Positions 21,870 to 32,000 of a stretch of 64,000 nt of DNA are shown here, piece by piece. Within the stretch, counting starts at the first letter, position 1; the number at the start of each line of letters is the position of its first letter. The notes beneath the pieces were generated by a model. The model searched no databases. It worked only from the letters and a program-made list of their open reading frames with translations, and was not told the DNA's origin. Position numbers and translations under genes: made by a program. Source of the DNA: Limnephilus marmoratus (Eukaryota; Arthropoda; Insecta; Trichoptera; Limnephilidae); assembly GCA_917880885.1 (NCBI GenBank), contig OU862915.1, positions 41,424,676 through 41,488,675 of the forward strand. Direction: 5' to 3'.

Positions 21870-22250
21870 TCAACTCACGACTCTGTTGACTTGATGCTGC
21901 TGCTCCGATCTCGCCCTTCCGCGGACCGTCTCCTGGCTCCTGAACCCTGGTCGTCCTTCTAATGCGCCGGCACGCCTTCCGTGAGGTCTGCACCTGGTCT
22001 CTGATCTTCTCCTGAAGACCCGGACTTCTCCATCCACGCCTTACGTGTATGCTCCTCCAGGTTCTCGGCACTGAATAAACCTATCCAGCGCCTTGCTATT
22101 CCTCGGATGCCAATTTCTGCTGCTCTTGCTCTTCCTGAATGTGATCTGGCCTGATGCTGCCTGATCACCTATTGTCCACTGTAGCCTCAATCTCGTGATG
22201 TTTGCTGCCAAATGTGATTTTGGCTGCTGCGTAAATCTTCTTCCTTTATA
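21870..22250 (-). other. Leader of the RT-less LTR element
   Basis: About 380 bp between the primer-binding site and the long frame. GC-richer than the body. Two overlapping small - frames (21838-22071, 21959-22168) are Arg-rich and unmatched; I do not call them genes. Confidence 0.5.
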
Positions 22251-22260
22251 GGCTGCGCCA
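22251..22260 (-). other. Primer-binding site
   Basis: TGGCGCAGCC, starting with the complement of a tRNA CCA end, two bases from the 5' LTR. The tRNA identity was not determined. Confidence 0.65.
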
Positions 22261-22262
22261 AA

Positions 22263-22540
22263 TGTGATGACCGGGGCCGGTTATCCACATTACCACCTGG
22301 ACTCCGTTGTATGGATCCAGATCTTCTTGGGATGGTGATCTCCGTACAGGGTGAGGTTGCCAATAATAATAGTGGGTAGACTATTTATGTTTATTCCGAG
22401 ATTGTGTACAGGTGTGCTTCGTAGGAAGCGTAAATGCAAAGAGGACGGTAGACAGCAATCACACCCTTTTATACGTTCCTCATGCTGTCTCACTCATACA
22501 CGCATGTCTCTTTCATACCGCAAGACATACGTTCACCACA
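22263..22540 (-). repeat. 5' LTR of the RT-less element
   Basis: The 278-bp repeat ends TG...CA. Its small antisense frames are duplicated at both LTRs and are not genes. Confidence 0.93.
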
Positions 22541-22652
22541 ATCATTAACTCATTCTTCATACATACTTCGTTCATTCTTGACACGAGATACTGTAGATCT
22601 TCCATACTGTTAGATATCAACACCGCATCATCAGCATACAACAGGCAACATA
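22541..22652 (-). pseudogene. RTE-like LINE, upstream RT piece beyond the LTR insertion
   Basis: Read on the - strand this piece encodes CLLYADDAVLIS, the YADD catalytic box, then SMEDLQYLVSRM and a KNEL segment that runs in frame to the 3' part at 18546 if the LTR element is ignored. Similarity stops at about 22652, the 5' truncation point of the LINE. Confidence 0.8.
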
Positions 22653-23640
22653 ATACAGGTAACAATAACTAATAATATAATATAACAATAACATAATATA
22701 TGCATATATTCAATTTACCCCCATACAAGCAGGGCTTGTGTGTATGGGACGGTGTTATTATATTGGTTTAATTTTTTTCTTTTTATTATATATATATATA
22801 TTATGTTAAAAAATATTTTCGCTGGTGTCAAAATGCACAGAGAAAAATGAGGAATACGTTTGTATGGACAAAACACCGTCCAGTTTCTTAATATTAAAAT
22901 TTAAATAAGTATCCTTTTGTAAAGATAGTTCGCCTTATTCTCTAATATATGGCGTTGGTGGCAAGTTTTTAGTAATTTTGTATTTAAATTATATCTGTAC
23001 CCGAGAAGCATACGCATGCAAGTCCACAAAGGTAAATGTTTAGGAGAGCCAAAAAACGATTTTTGTTGTAACATCTTCGGATATCCATGCTGGTAGATAA
23101 CAATAAAAGTAATTTTAAATCAATTAGTTTTGTTTTAAAAACGAGCAAATAAATCTAAATATTTTTTATGTAAAAGCGTTTAAAAATATTGTTTAAAAAA
23201 AACGCAGACTTAAGTCAAACAAAAAATGGACTTGAGTCCTTCTGCTTCAAAATGAAGTGGAATATTTTGTTATGACATGTGGTGTATTAAGAAAGCATCA
23301 ATATTTGAAAATTGTTTACTTCCACGGAAAGCGTAGTAATGTAAAATTTGAGTCATAATTCTGCATAACACGTAGAATTTGAGTCATAATTCTCAAAATG
23401 CAAAAATCATAAAGATGCAAGTCTATATGTACATCTTTCTGCTCCTAAGATAGTCGTTGCATCAAAGGTAGTTGCGTCTGTGTACATTTTTGAAAATCCT
23501 ATTTTTCTTCATGATTGGACCTGTATCCTTCTGCCACTGATAAACATGACAATTTACTTCAAGTCTACATCAAAAACTAATTTCTTCAAATTTTGGACTT
23601 GCATCCGTATGTTTCTCGGGCACAGATATTATTGTTACAA
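22653..23640. other. No recognisable gene
   Basis: AT-rich, with a (TA)n run at about 22787-22801. GTATGG(G)AC and ACACCGTCC words occur in both orientations near 22740 and 22865, but I see no clear element. Confidence 0.5.
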
Positions 23641-23651
23641 TAATACATACA

Positions 23652-23840
23652 TTGGAGGGGACCCCACCACTTTCCCAACGGCTTTATAAGGAAACATATG
23701 GTTTCCTCTTTCACCGCACACGTCATGACTCTACTTGTTTTTTGAACGAAGCTACATTTATTTTAACGATTCTAGACCCTCCAATGTCTATGCATACGGG
23801 GTTAGTAAGCAGTATGCAAGTACTTACATCAACATTATAC
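23652..23840. repeat. Dispersed repeat R5, copy 1
   Basis: Matches 37748-38115: GGAAACA.ATGGTTTCCTCT, CTCTAGACC(T)CCAATGTC and GGCAGTATGC(A/G)AGT occur in the same order. Copy 2 is split by a hammerhead element. GGAAACATATGGTTTCC is itself palindromic. Confidence 0.75.
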
Positions 23841-24061
23841 AAAAGATAAATGGAAGTAGCAGCCCGTGGAATAATTCTTCTGAAATAGGTAACATCAAAA
23901 AGAGATAATAGTGTTAGTAAAAGACAGTATGACCAGTCGAAGAAACCTTCTGAAAATAAAATAAGTAATGAAGAAAAAACAGTTACACGATTATCTTATA
24001 ATCTAAGTAATTACTATAATAGCAGAAAGAAAATAAAATATATAAAAAGAAAAGCCAGAGA

Positions 24062-24215
24062 AAATATTCCATGAACCGCCGGGCAATCCCAATGAGAATG
24101 CATATAGCTATCGGCACAACCGCAGACTATGCTCGAAGTCCGCGCCCTATAGCCGGTTCCCCGATTTTGCCTCGAAGAAATGTAGGTACTTCGGAGAGAA
24201 GGGGAAGTTTTTGAA
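24062..24215. repeat. Dispersed repeat R6, copy 1
   Basis: Aligns with 38290-38425 through 'CCGGGCA', 'GTCCGCGCCC', 'TAGCCGG.TTCCC' and 'CTCGAAGAA'. GC-richer than its surroundings. The origin is unknown; it could be part of a LINE leader. Confidence 0.55.
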
Positions 24216-24234
24216 TTATACATACAGTTAAAAA

Positions 24235-24345
24235 CACTCCTTCCTTTTCCTAAAAATACCCTCTACACAGCATCCCTGCATAGGCCCCGAGGGGAATTCT
24301 TTTCCTCAGAGCCTCCTGTGTGGATCTAAAGTAAAATATCATGTA
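24235..24345 (+). mobile_element. SINE 3' tail fragment with hairpin
   Basis: Carries CCTCTACACAGCATCC, then GGCCCCGAGG and TTCCTCAGAGCCTCCTGTGT, the hairpin tail shared with families S2 and S3. No head is present. Confidence 0.65.
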
Positions 24346-24654
24346 CATTACTTTACGGTTTATGAACTTCACTAAGTTATTCCAATAAATTAAAAAAAAC
24401 AATGGTGCGAAGCTATTTCCAATTCCTGCCCTTTAGAGAATTGACGTATCTAATTATAAGTAATTAATCCAAAATCCCCAATTTGCAAAATTAAAAAGAG
24501 ATTATCGACCCTCTAACACCGCCCACAATAAGCTTTTGAATAATATTTCGGTAGGCGTTGTGATGCAAATTCTAACTAATTATCATTTCCATGATGTTAA
24601 AAATTGACACAAAAATGAGAAGTTGAGAACAAAGAAAATGTTATTTATAAGTAT

Positions 24655-24735
24655 ACGTTTGCGGTTGAGTGGTTATAATACTTGGCTTTGACTCTGGAGG
24701 TTGCCAGTTCAAATCCCGGCGTAAACAAGTAAACT
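24655..24735 (+). repeat. tRNA-like SINE head
   Basis: GGTTGAGTGGTTATAATA (A-box-like) is followed 30 bp later by CCAGTTCAAATCCCGG (B box). The acceptor stem does not close, so I read it as a tRNA-derived head or tRNA pseudogene. Confidence 0.5.
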
Positions 24736-25178
24736 ATAACCACTGGAGCAACAGCGTCTTTTAAAACTTTTTTCTCCGTTTGTTCGAGATTTTCAGCAGA
24801 TCATTTTTAAACAACATTATCAACATTAAAAAAAACATACCTTCGAATTTTAACATAAAGACATAAAAACTTATTATAGTGCTATAAAGCCAATGAATTA
24901 ACCTGTATTTTACCATTTATCTCATATTTGTAGAATTTATAAAAAAAAATATTAAAAAAAATAGTTAATTTTTTACCGCGCGAATCCTGCATGGTTGTTA
25001 CATTGAAACTGCCGTGAGAGGTACTTTTTCGAGCAAACATAGAATTTTTTTTTTCTATATATTGTCTGTGATAAAGAAAGGTGCATATCTATGGAAAAAA
25101 GAACTTAATTTTAACCGTAAACAGCTGATCAGGAATTTCGCGTGAAAAAAATATATAAAATAGTATATTAAAATATAA

Positions 25179-25277
25179 GTGGATAAACAGGTCTTTAAAA
25201 CACGCGCGATTTTTCGAGCACGACGGCGTAGCCAAGTGCTCGAAATAAAGCAAGTGTTTTAAAGACCAGTTATTCAC
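25179..25277. repeat. Large hairpin, ~42-bp arms
   Basis: Left arm 25179-25221 (with GGTCTTTAAAACAC and TCGAGCAC) and right arm 25236-25277 (GTGCTCGAAA and GTGTTTTAAAGACC) are inverted with a 14-bp spacer and few mismatches. It lies 200 bp upstream of the recombinase-like ORF and may be part of the same element. Confidence 0.8.
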
Positions 25278-25457
25278 GAATACTTTACGCTATTTTTTTT
25301 TATTGGTACACTTTGAAAACATAAATATTGATATTATTAATAAAAATTTGGAAATAAGAACTATTAATGAATTCGTGATGTGCCATCACAATATCTTGTT
25401 GTCATGGAAATGAAAAACACAAACATTAATTTGCAATCTGTCACATAAGATTAATAG

Positions 25458-25652
25458 TTGACATCACAGTTTTTACTAGTTATTGTGTGTTGTAAAATGA
25501 ATTCTAACATTGATAATTTAAATACCAAAGCAGAATCGCGGTTAATACCTGAAAAATCCAAAGACGTTTATAAAAAAGAATATGAAAGGTTCATAACATG
25601 GATGGAGGAGCAAAACATAGTAGATGTAGATGAACGAGTTGTGCTTCGTTGA
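25458..25652 (+). CDS. Tyrosine-recombinase-like N-terminal fragment
   Basis: A 64-codon frame; the ATG at residue 14 (25497) is a likelier start than the first. The segment RLIPEKSKDVYKKEYERF (about 28-45), then a Trp and Glu-rich stretch, resembles the N-terminal helical (SAM-like) region of Crypton-type tyrosine recombinase proteins, which read LPxKS...Y...Y..F..W. The catalytic domain is absent, and the frame stops shortly after. Flanks carry an inverted pair TTTTTATTGGT(A/G)C (about 25290) and GCACCAATAAAAA (about 25737), suggesting an internally deleted element of about 460 bp. Family assignment is from motif memory and moderate at best. Confidence 0.4.
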   Translation: MTSQFLLVIVCCKMNSNIDNLNTKAESRLIPEKSKDVYKKEYERFITWMEEQNIVDVDERVVLR

Positions 25653-25759
25653 TGTTGCCATGGTAACTTAAAAAAACGCGCGTTCCATAAAGTGCGATTT
25701 AAACACGCTAGAGCGTACTTTAAATGAGTAAAAAAGGGCACCAATAAAAAAAATTATTT

Positions 25760-26149
25760 TTAACGTCGTTATAAAATAGTCAATAAAGTTCGAATTTACG
25801 ACATCAATAGTCATAAGAGATAAAAGCATTTTAATAGCTTCGTTTTAAGTTTAAAATAGTGGAGGCTTAAATATTTTTTAAAACATTTGCCGAATTAAGC
25901 AATCGGAGACATTTAAAATGGCGCCAATATATGGCTCCAGTGGTTATTTCAGTGTGTTGTTTTATAAAATCAATTTATTTATTTGCAATGGTGTATTATA
26001 TTGTATTCGCGGCATCTTTTCAGCACGAAAATAATTTGTTCATTGATTTTTTGAAGGTGTGCATTAGTATTGATTATTGAATATGGAAAGAATTCGTTCA
26101 TTTAGTTTAAAATTAGTTTGGGTTATTCGTTAATTATTCGATCATTTAG
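25760..26149. other. No recognisable gene
   Basis: AT-rich linker between the recombinase-like fragment and the GC-rich block. Confidence 0.45.
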
Positions 26150-26815
26150 TTTATTTGTTAATTGGTAAACAATATCGGCGACACCCGGAAGCGCAGTCCC
26201 ACCCAGTAAAAGTTGCAGATAGCACATCCTTTTATATTTCAATATCTTTGTGCCTACCCCTGATACCCTTTTCCTACACTGAACTTCATCTCCTACCTTT
26301 CCTCAAAAGATTGCTGAGGTTCCTCGAAGGTGCTGGAAATATTCCTGTTGTCACACTGGACAAATGTTGTTCACTTGCGGTTGACTGCGCGGGCAAGTGC
26401 CCGCGCAGGCACGTACTTGGTCGCGGCACTGGACTAATTGTATTCACTGCTCGGTGTGTGAGTTGCTTGACCGATGAATGGGAACTAGACTTGAGAATGA
26501 GCTGTATGCGGCTCGCGCTGACTTTTATACTCTGCCGGCCGTACAAGTAGTTTCGAGAATGGTGGGTGAAATTCGACCGCCGCGTCTCACACAGTCGCTG
26601 TGTTGATAAATTATTGTGGAGACGGGAACTTTCCAGTAGGTTGCCGCGCTTATTGTTACCAGGTGATAGAAGTTCTATCAGCCGTAGGTAGGTCCGGTAG
26701 CGGCTTACATCTAGGTACTCGTAGTGTGTTTCCAGCGAGTTCGGTGGAGTCCAGTGGCGGAGCAATTAATTCGGCACAAGTGGCCGCCACACTTTTATTA
26801 AGGCCTACTGACTGA
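26150..26815 (-). other. GC-rich block with promoter signature, possible LTR remnant
   Basis: About 660 bp, clearly richer in G+C than its surroundings. Long frames are open on both strands (26155-26550 + and 26286-26765 -) but match nothing and overlap antiparallel. On the - strand it starts TGTGGCGGCCACTTGTG after a purine-rich AATAAAAG, carries a TATA/Inr promoter in the middle, and is followed by AT-rich DNA. That layout suits a solo LTR. A first exon of a host gene is the alternative; no splice-linked coding is visible. Confidence 0.4.
26494..26529 (-). promoter_or_regulatory. TATA box plus initiator
   Basis: On the - strand TATAAAAG (26529-26522) is followed by TCATTC (26500-26495), an exact match to the arthropod initiator TCAKTY. 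The A (26498) lies 31 bases after the first T of the TATA box, the standard spacing. A GGTCA sits at +27 to +31, one base off a consensus downstream element. Confidence 0.5.
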
Positions 26816-27179
26816 CGGTGAATTAAAAAAATACATGCATCTGTTATCTTTCTGTGATGATAATATACGATGATGACTGACAAGGGTACATTTATCGACG
26901 TGTTCACAAATCTATATATATAAAAATGTATCTATGCACGAAAAAAACTTAAAATATGAAATGAATTGTTAGAGTTACTGAAAGGGAAAGAAAAACATTG
27001 AAAAATAAAGGATGTAGATGTTTCAAAATGTATTTTTAGTAACAGTAGATTTCATTCCGAATAAATTACATCTCGAATATACGAGTAATAATATTTTCCA
27101 CGTGAATAAATAGGATGGATTGAATATGAATCTCTGAAATTGAGAAGTTTTTTTTTCTTATTCACGTTCTGAACAATGC

Positions 27180-27265
27180 TGAGCTGAACTAGAGTGTAAA
27201 ACAATAAAGATCTTTCATCCTGCAAGACCAAAGGTCTGCGTTCGATTCCCAGTTGAGAAAATTAT
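27180..27265 (+). repeat. tRNA-like sequence
   Basis: A good B box, GCGTTCGATTCCCAG, follows a degenerate A-box region. Probably a SINE head or a tRNA pseudogene. Confidence 0.4.
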
Positions 27266-27485
27266 CAATTTTGAAGTGAAAACTTCTTAACACCGTTGTG
27301 ATTTGAAATTCGATGAAACGGAATCGAGAAAAAAGAGACAAACACGTTCATAGGATATATGATCATCTATGATAAGATATTGGATTTAGGCTGCGAGAGA
27401 ATGAGATAGCAATAAAATATGTATTTTATTCTCAGGAACTCGGTTCCAATATAAATGATAAATCCACGGTCCCACGCAAGTCCCC

Positions 27486-27573
27486 TTTAGTGCAATGGTA
27501 TTAAGCGCTCGATGAAGCTTTGCAAACATTCAGCCGACTAGGGTTCGAATCTTACGAAATCCAAAAAAAGCAT
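27486..27573 (+). repeat. tRNA-like SINE head beside the BEL insertion
   Basis: TAGTGCAATGGTATTAAGC is A-box-like and GGGTTCGAATCTT is B-box-like. The sequence is cut by the BEL element right after the GCAT target site; the remainder would resume at 35164. Confidence 0.5.
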
Positions 27574-28039
27574 TGGTTACGCACATACTAATACCTACAC
27601 ATACACATACCTACACAGCACGCATACATACTATCACTGCTTGGACTTGGTATTAATTATTGTTGCAAGTCCTTTTGTCCTACCTTTTCCCCCCTCGCTT
27701 ACCCACAATCTTAATCAGTCTGCAATAAACTCCCGCTGGATATAGCCATCACTGTGCTCTGCTCACGAAAAATCCGCTATCAAAATAGTTGCGCCGTGTA
27801 CGTACTATAAATTAAACCAACTCCCGACTATCACTGTTTGTGCCAATTGGATGGATGAACGAACGCAGCATTGCCAGAATACAAGATCTTTACCTTTTTC
27901 CGGTGAGTCCTCTCCTTTTCTTTGCAACATGTATTTTTACCATTTTTAGGCAGTGATTAGTAACACAAAATTCAAGGTCCTTCGCCAGTCATTTTACAAA
28001 AAACACATAATCCACTCTCACCACATAAATAACCATACA
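27574..28039 (+). repeat. 5' LTR of BEL element
   Basis: 466 bp, TG...CA, matching 34694-35159. Confidence 0.95.
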
Positions 28040-28616
28040 TTTTTGATCCTAGCGAGCCGTATATATTTGAACCACAATATTAATAAAAAACTAGCAGAGT
28101 GAGATTACGTTTTATAACATCGCACAAAAATAATTATCCGCATTAACGGTTTGATATACCTACATGAGTAATTCTGTTTCCTATATCATTTTATTATGGT
28201 TGGAAATAACATATTTACCCGCTGTTAGAATAAATAAATACGAGGCATCCTTTTGATATTTATTCTGATAACTTATGTAGTTGTATTTTGCTGATAAAAT
28301 CGCATTTACCTACCTTATAAATAATACGATTATTTCTTAATAATTGTATTATTGGATATCATTACAAAGTGGAATAATATTACGATCGCAATATTTATGA
28401 TTTGTTAATGATAATAAACGCAATAAATAACTTTCTTTACCCGCTCTGTGCACGTATTCCGTTAACCTTTACACCGCGCAACAGTCAATTTAACCCTGTG
28501 AGCGGATTACAGTGAATTAATTGAATATATTAATTAATATATTAATTAATTAATTCCGCATAAATAATACAGACTCATCAAACCGCATACATCATACCGC
28601 ATACCCTTTATACAAC

Positions 28617-28991
28617 GTGTCCGGAAACTCGTAGTACAAGCGGGAAACTGGTGAATCTACATCACGTAGAGAACCCAAAAAACTTATTTTTTTCGGTCTG
28701 AGCATTTCGATTTTAATATTATTTTTTTTGTATTTTTCTATTTTTTCGGCAACTAAAGGGTTAAAAAAAATTTTGAGCCCGGTTTACCCTTCAATGCATT
28801 TTATAAGACATTACACAGCTAAAATCAACCCCCTAGTGAAAATTTTTTTCAAATTTAACCAGAAAAAATCCAACTTCGGACCCGATTTACTCGAAAACGA
28901 AAGCTCAAATCAAAAAAGTTATATTACAAATCGACTCCGAATGTGATGTAGATTTACCAGTTTCCCGCTTGTACTACGAGTTTCCGGACAC
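28617..28991. mobile_element. MITE in the BEL leader
   Basis: Terminal inverted repeats of about 36 bp begin GTGTCCGGAAACTCGTAGTA and are near-perfect at the other end (ending TTTCCGGACAC). TATACA-type bases extend the match on both sides. There is no coding capacity. It interrupts a run of CCGCATACCCTTTA microrepeats belonging to the BEL leader. Confidence 0.85.
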
Positions 28992-29082
28992 CGTGTATAG
29001 CGCATACCCTTTAGCGCATACCCTTTATATACCGCATACCCTTCCTCATACCATACCGCATACCCTTTAACCGCATTTTTAG
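28992..29082 (+). repeat. CCGCATACCCTTTA microrepeats in BEL leader
   Basis: Several copies of (A/C)CGCATACCCTTTA flank the MITE on both sides (about 28581-28612 and 29001-29075). They precede the gag start. Confidence 0.75.
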
Positions 29083-32000
29083 TTGTCTTACGTTTCATAT
29101 TTTGTAAATATAACCGGAATAAAGAAAATGGCTACGAGCGCATCATCCGGATCGTCTCGGGATGAAAGACGTCTCAAACGTTTAAATGCTAAACTAGCCG
29201 CTAGTTTTGCGAGCCTACAGTCGGTGTATGACAAGATAAGGAAAGCTTCGGAAAGCATTTACGATCGCCAATCTTTTTTATCAGGCGCAACTACTGTTGA
29301 AAAAATTCGTTCTGAATTTATAACAATATTAGATGAAAAGGTGGATTGCGAACTGGAATTGAATCCGGAAGCAATCGCTGAATACACTCAATTAAATGCA
29401 TTTGAAGAACTCTTCGGTGTTATTAAATATACAGAAGCAAATATGCTGTCGAATCGGGTTGCGAAACCTCGCCGTCAAATTAAACTACCTGCATTGGAGA
29501 TAGCGTGCTTTAACGGGAATCTGGATAGTTGGTCTCTCTTTTATGAAACATATAATTCAGTTATACATTTGAATGATTCTCTGGATGATACGGAAAAAAT
29601 GCAGTATCTGATGTCTAAATTAACCGGAAAAGCATTAAGTATTTGCAAAGCTATTACGCCTACAGGTACAAATTATCAAGTTATCTGGGACGCATTGTGT
29701 ACTAAGTATAATGATCAACGCGTTCTTGCTGAATTATACTTTGACCGATTGCTGAAATTACCTCCAGTTAACTCGGCCACGCCCGCTTCTTTAGAGAATT
29801 TTGCAGATGCATACTCCGCAAACATCGCCGCGCTGAAGCAATTGAAAATAAAAGACCTCGCAGAATTCATATTGTTGCAACTGGGTCTTAAACGTCTTGA
29901 CATAGAGACTGTAAAGGCTTTTGAATCTTCTATTAAAAATAATGAAAATCTACCATCCAGCGCGGAACTAATCGACTTCGTAAGAGTACAGCAACGAATT
30001 CTTAATCGCGCACAAATCACGCAATCAACATCGAGCCGTCTTGGCTCAAATAATAATTATACCGCTAAACCGCAAAAAACTAATTCCGCAAAGGCATTTA
30101 TTAATGTTGAAAAAATCGATAATCACTCCATCGAAATTTGTTTTTGCTGTCAAAGGGGATCACACCCTTTATACCAATGTTCTAAATTCACAAGTCTAGA
30201 ACCACGCGAGCGATTTAACTGTATTAAGTCATCAAAGATTCGAGTTTGTGTGAACTGCCTCAGTACTAGGCACACCACGAAAGCTTGTAAATCGAAGACT
30301 ACATGCAAAACATACGCGCTCAACCATCATAGTTTGTTGCATTTCAAACAAACTAATGGGCCGAAGTCACAAACGGACCCAATACCATCTCCCGCGTCAC
30401 AAACGGATGCCGATAATGATAACTTAAATTCTTCGAATCCGGTTTCGTTATGTGTGACAAATTCATGCCCAAGTGCAAATACTACTGCACTATTAGGAAC
30501 GGCTGTTTGCACTACCAGAGACGCTAAGGGCCAGGTACAGACGATACGGGCTCTAATAGATAGCGGCTCCCAAAGGGACATAATTACGCGCAAATGCTGT
30601 TCACGCTTGAATCTTACGGTGCGGTCATCTCCAAGTACTTACGTCACGGGAATAGGTGACGTAAGAAATGTGACAAATGGCGTAACTTGCTTAAAATTAC
30701 TCTCCCGCTATGACATCACTCAGTCGTATACGATTAAACCATATGTAGTAGAAACCATAACCAGTGAGTTGCCTACTGTTAACATTAACCGCTCTTCTTT
30801 GTCGTATCTTGACAATTTGCCTTTAGCAGACACAACATTCTGTACGCCCGGCGAGATTGATATCATCTTAGGATGTGACATGTTTGCTCGCATTCTAAAG
30901 GCAAACAAAATATCAGGTTCTCTCGGACAGCCATTTGCTATCGAAACTACTTTGGGATATCTCATCTTGGGTACTGCCCCAACGATGATTGAAAACCCAA
31001 GTATAAACACCACGCAATCATTTTGTACGTTCACGCAAAATGATGAATTTTGCCTTTCGCGCTTCTTCGAATTGGAAGACATTCCAGATGAGAAATTTTT
31101 AACGCCTGATGAACAAGAGTGTGAGGATATGTTTAAACTCACTACTTCTCGTGACACGGCAGGTCGTTATATCGTCGCGTTGCCGTTTCGAAACAGTCCC
31201 TCTATTCTCGGTGAATCGTTACCCGCCGCCGAACGCAGGTTTCGGGCTCTCGAATGCCGCTTAATATCTCAACCCGCAATAAAGTTAGAATACGACAAAA
31301 TATTGTGCGAATACCTTCAGAAAGGTTACATTTCCCCAGTTGACAATTCCGATTTACCGCATTACGTAATCCCGCATCATATCGTAGTTCGCGAAGATAA
31401 ATTGACCACCAAAATTCGCATGGTGCTAGACGCGAGTATGAAATCCGATTCGGGTTACTCGCTTAATGACATCCTACATACCGGAAAGAATTTACAAGGT
31501 GATTTGTTTCGCATTATCCTCAATTTCCGATTATTCGCCATAGCTATAACCGCTGACATAAAACAAATGTATTTGCAAATTGTGGTGCAAAAAGAATGCC
31601 GACGTTATCAGCGCATGCTGTACAGATTTAACGATAGTGACCCTTTGCAATTGTTTGAATTTAATCGCGTCACATTCGGCATGTCTTGCAGTCCATTCCT
31701 CGCAATGCGTACATTGCGTCAACTTGCGTCGCATGAAAAACCTCGTTTCCCACTTGCTGCAAATCTGGTGGAAAAGGGCTCACTCTACATGGACGATTTC
31801 GTCACCAGTTGCTCGTCGGTCGAGGAGGCTTCCGAGTTGTCTACGGAATTGATTCAACTATTCGCCGCGGGAAGATTCGATCTTGTAAAATTCTCTTCTA
31901 ACTCTCCAAAGTTTTTATCCACGATTCCTACAGCTCGTCGTGTTAAGGAACATGTGGAATTTAATCCCGATGAAAACTTGAAAATACTAGGACTTCATTG

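Larger units (their letters stand above)
18547..22540 (-). mobile_element. Complete Gypsy-like LTR element lacking reverse transcriptase
   Basis: A 3994-bp element flanked by the 5-bp duplication ATCAT (18542-18546 and 22541-22545). Two 278-bp LTRs (18547-18824 and 22263-22540) start TGTGATGACC, end TTCACCACA, and appear identical by eye. A primer-binding site TGGCGCAGCC lies two bases inside the 5' LTR (- strand, 22251-22260). A purine tract GTGGAGGGA precedes the 3' LTR (18825-18833). One long frame fills the interior. It is inserted into an RTE-like LINE. The identical LTRs indicate recent insertion. Confidence 0.92.

Noticed and set aside
18574..22548. Identical 67-codon frames repeated at both ends of the RT-less element
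   Set aside because: They are simply the two LTRs read in the same frame.
24655..24735. Functional tRNA gene
   Set aside because: Box elements are present but acceptor stem pairing is not; similar heads recur as SINE parts.
26155..26765. Overlapping 131- and 159-codon frames on opposite strands as possible host exons
   Set aside because: They overlap antiparallel in a GC-rich block where stops are rare, match no family, and have no linked exons.
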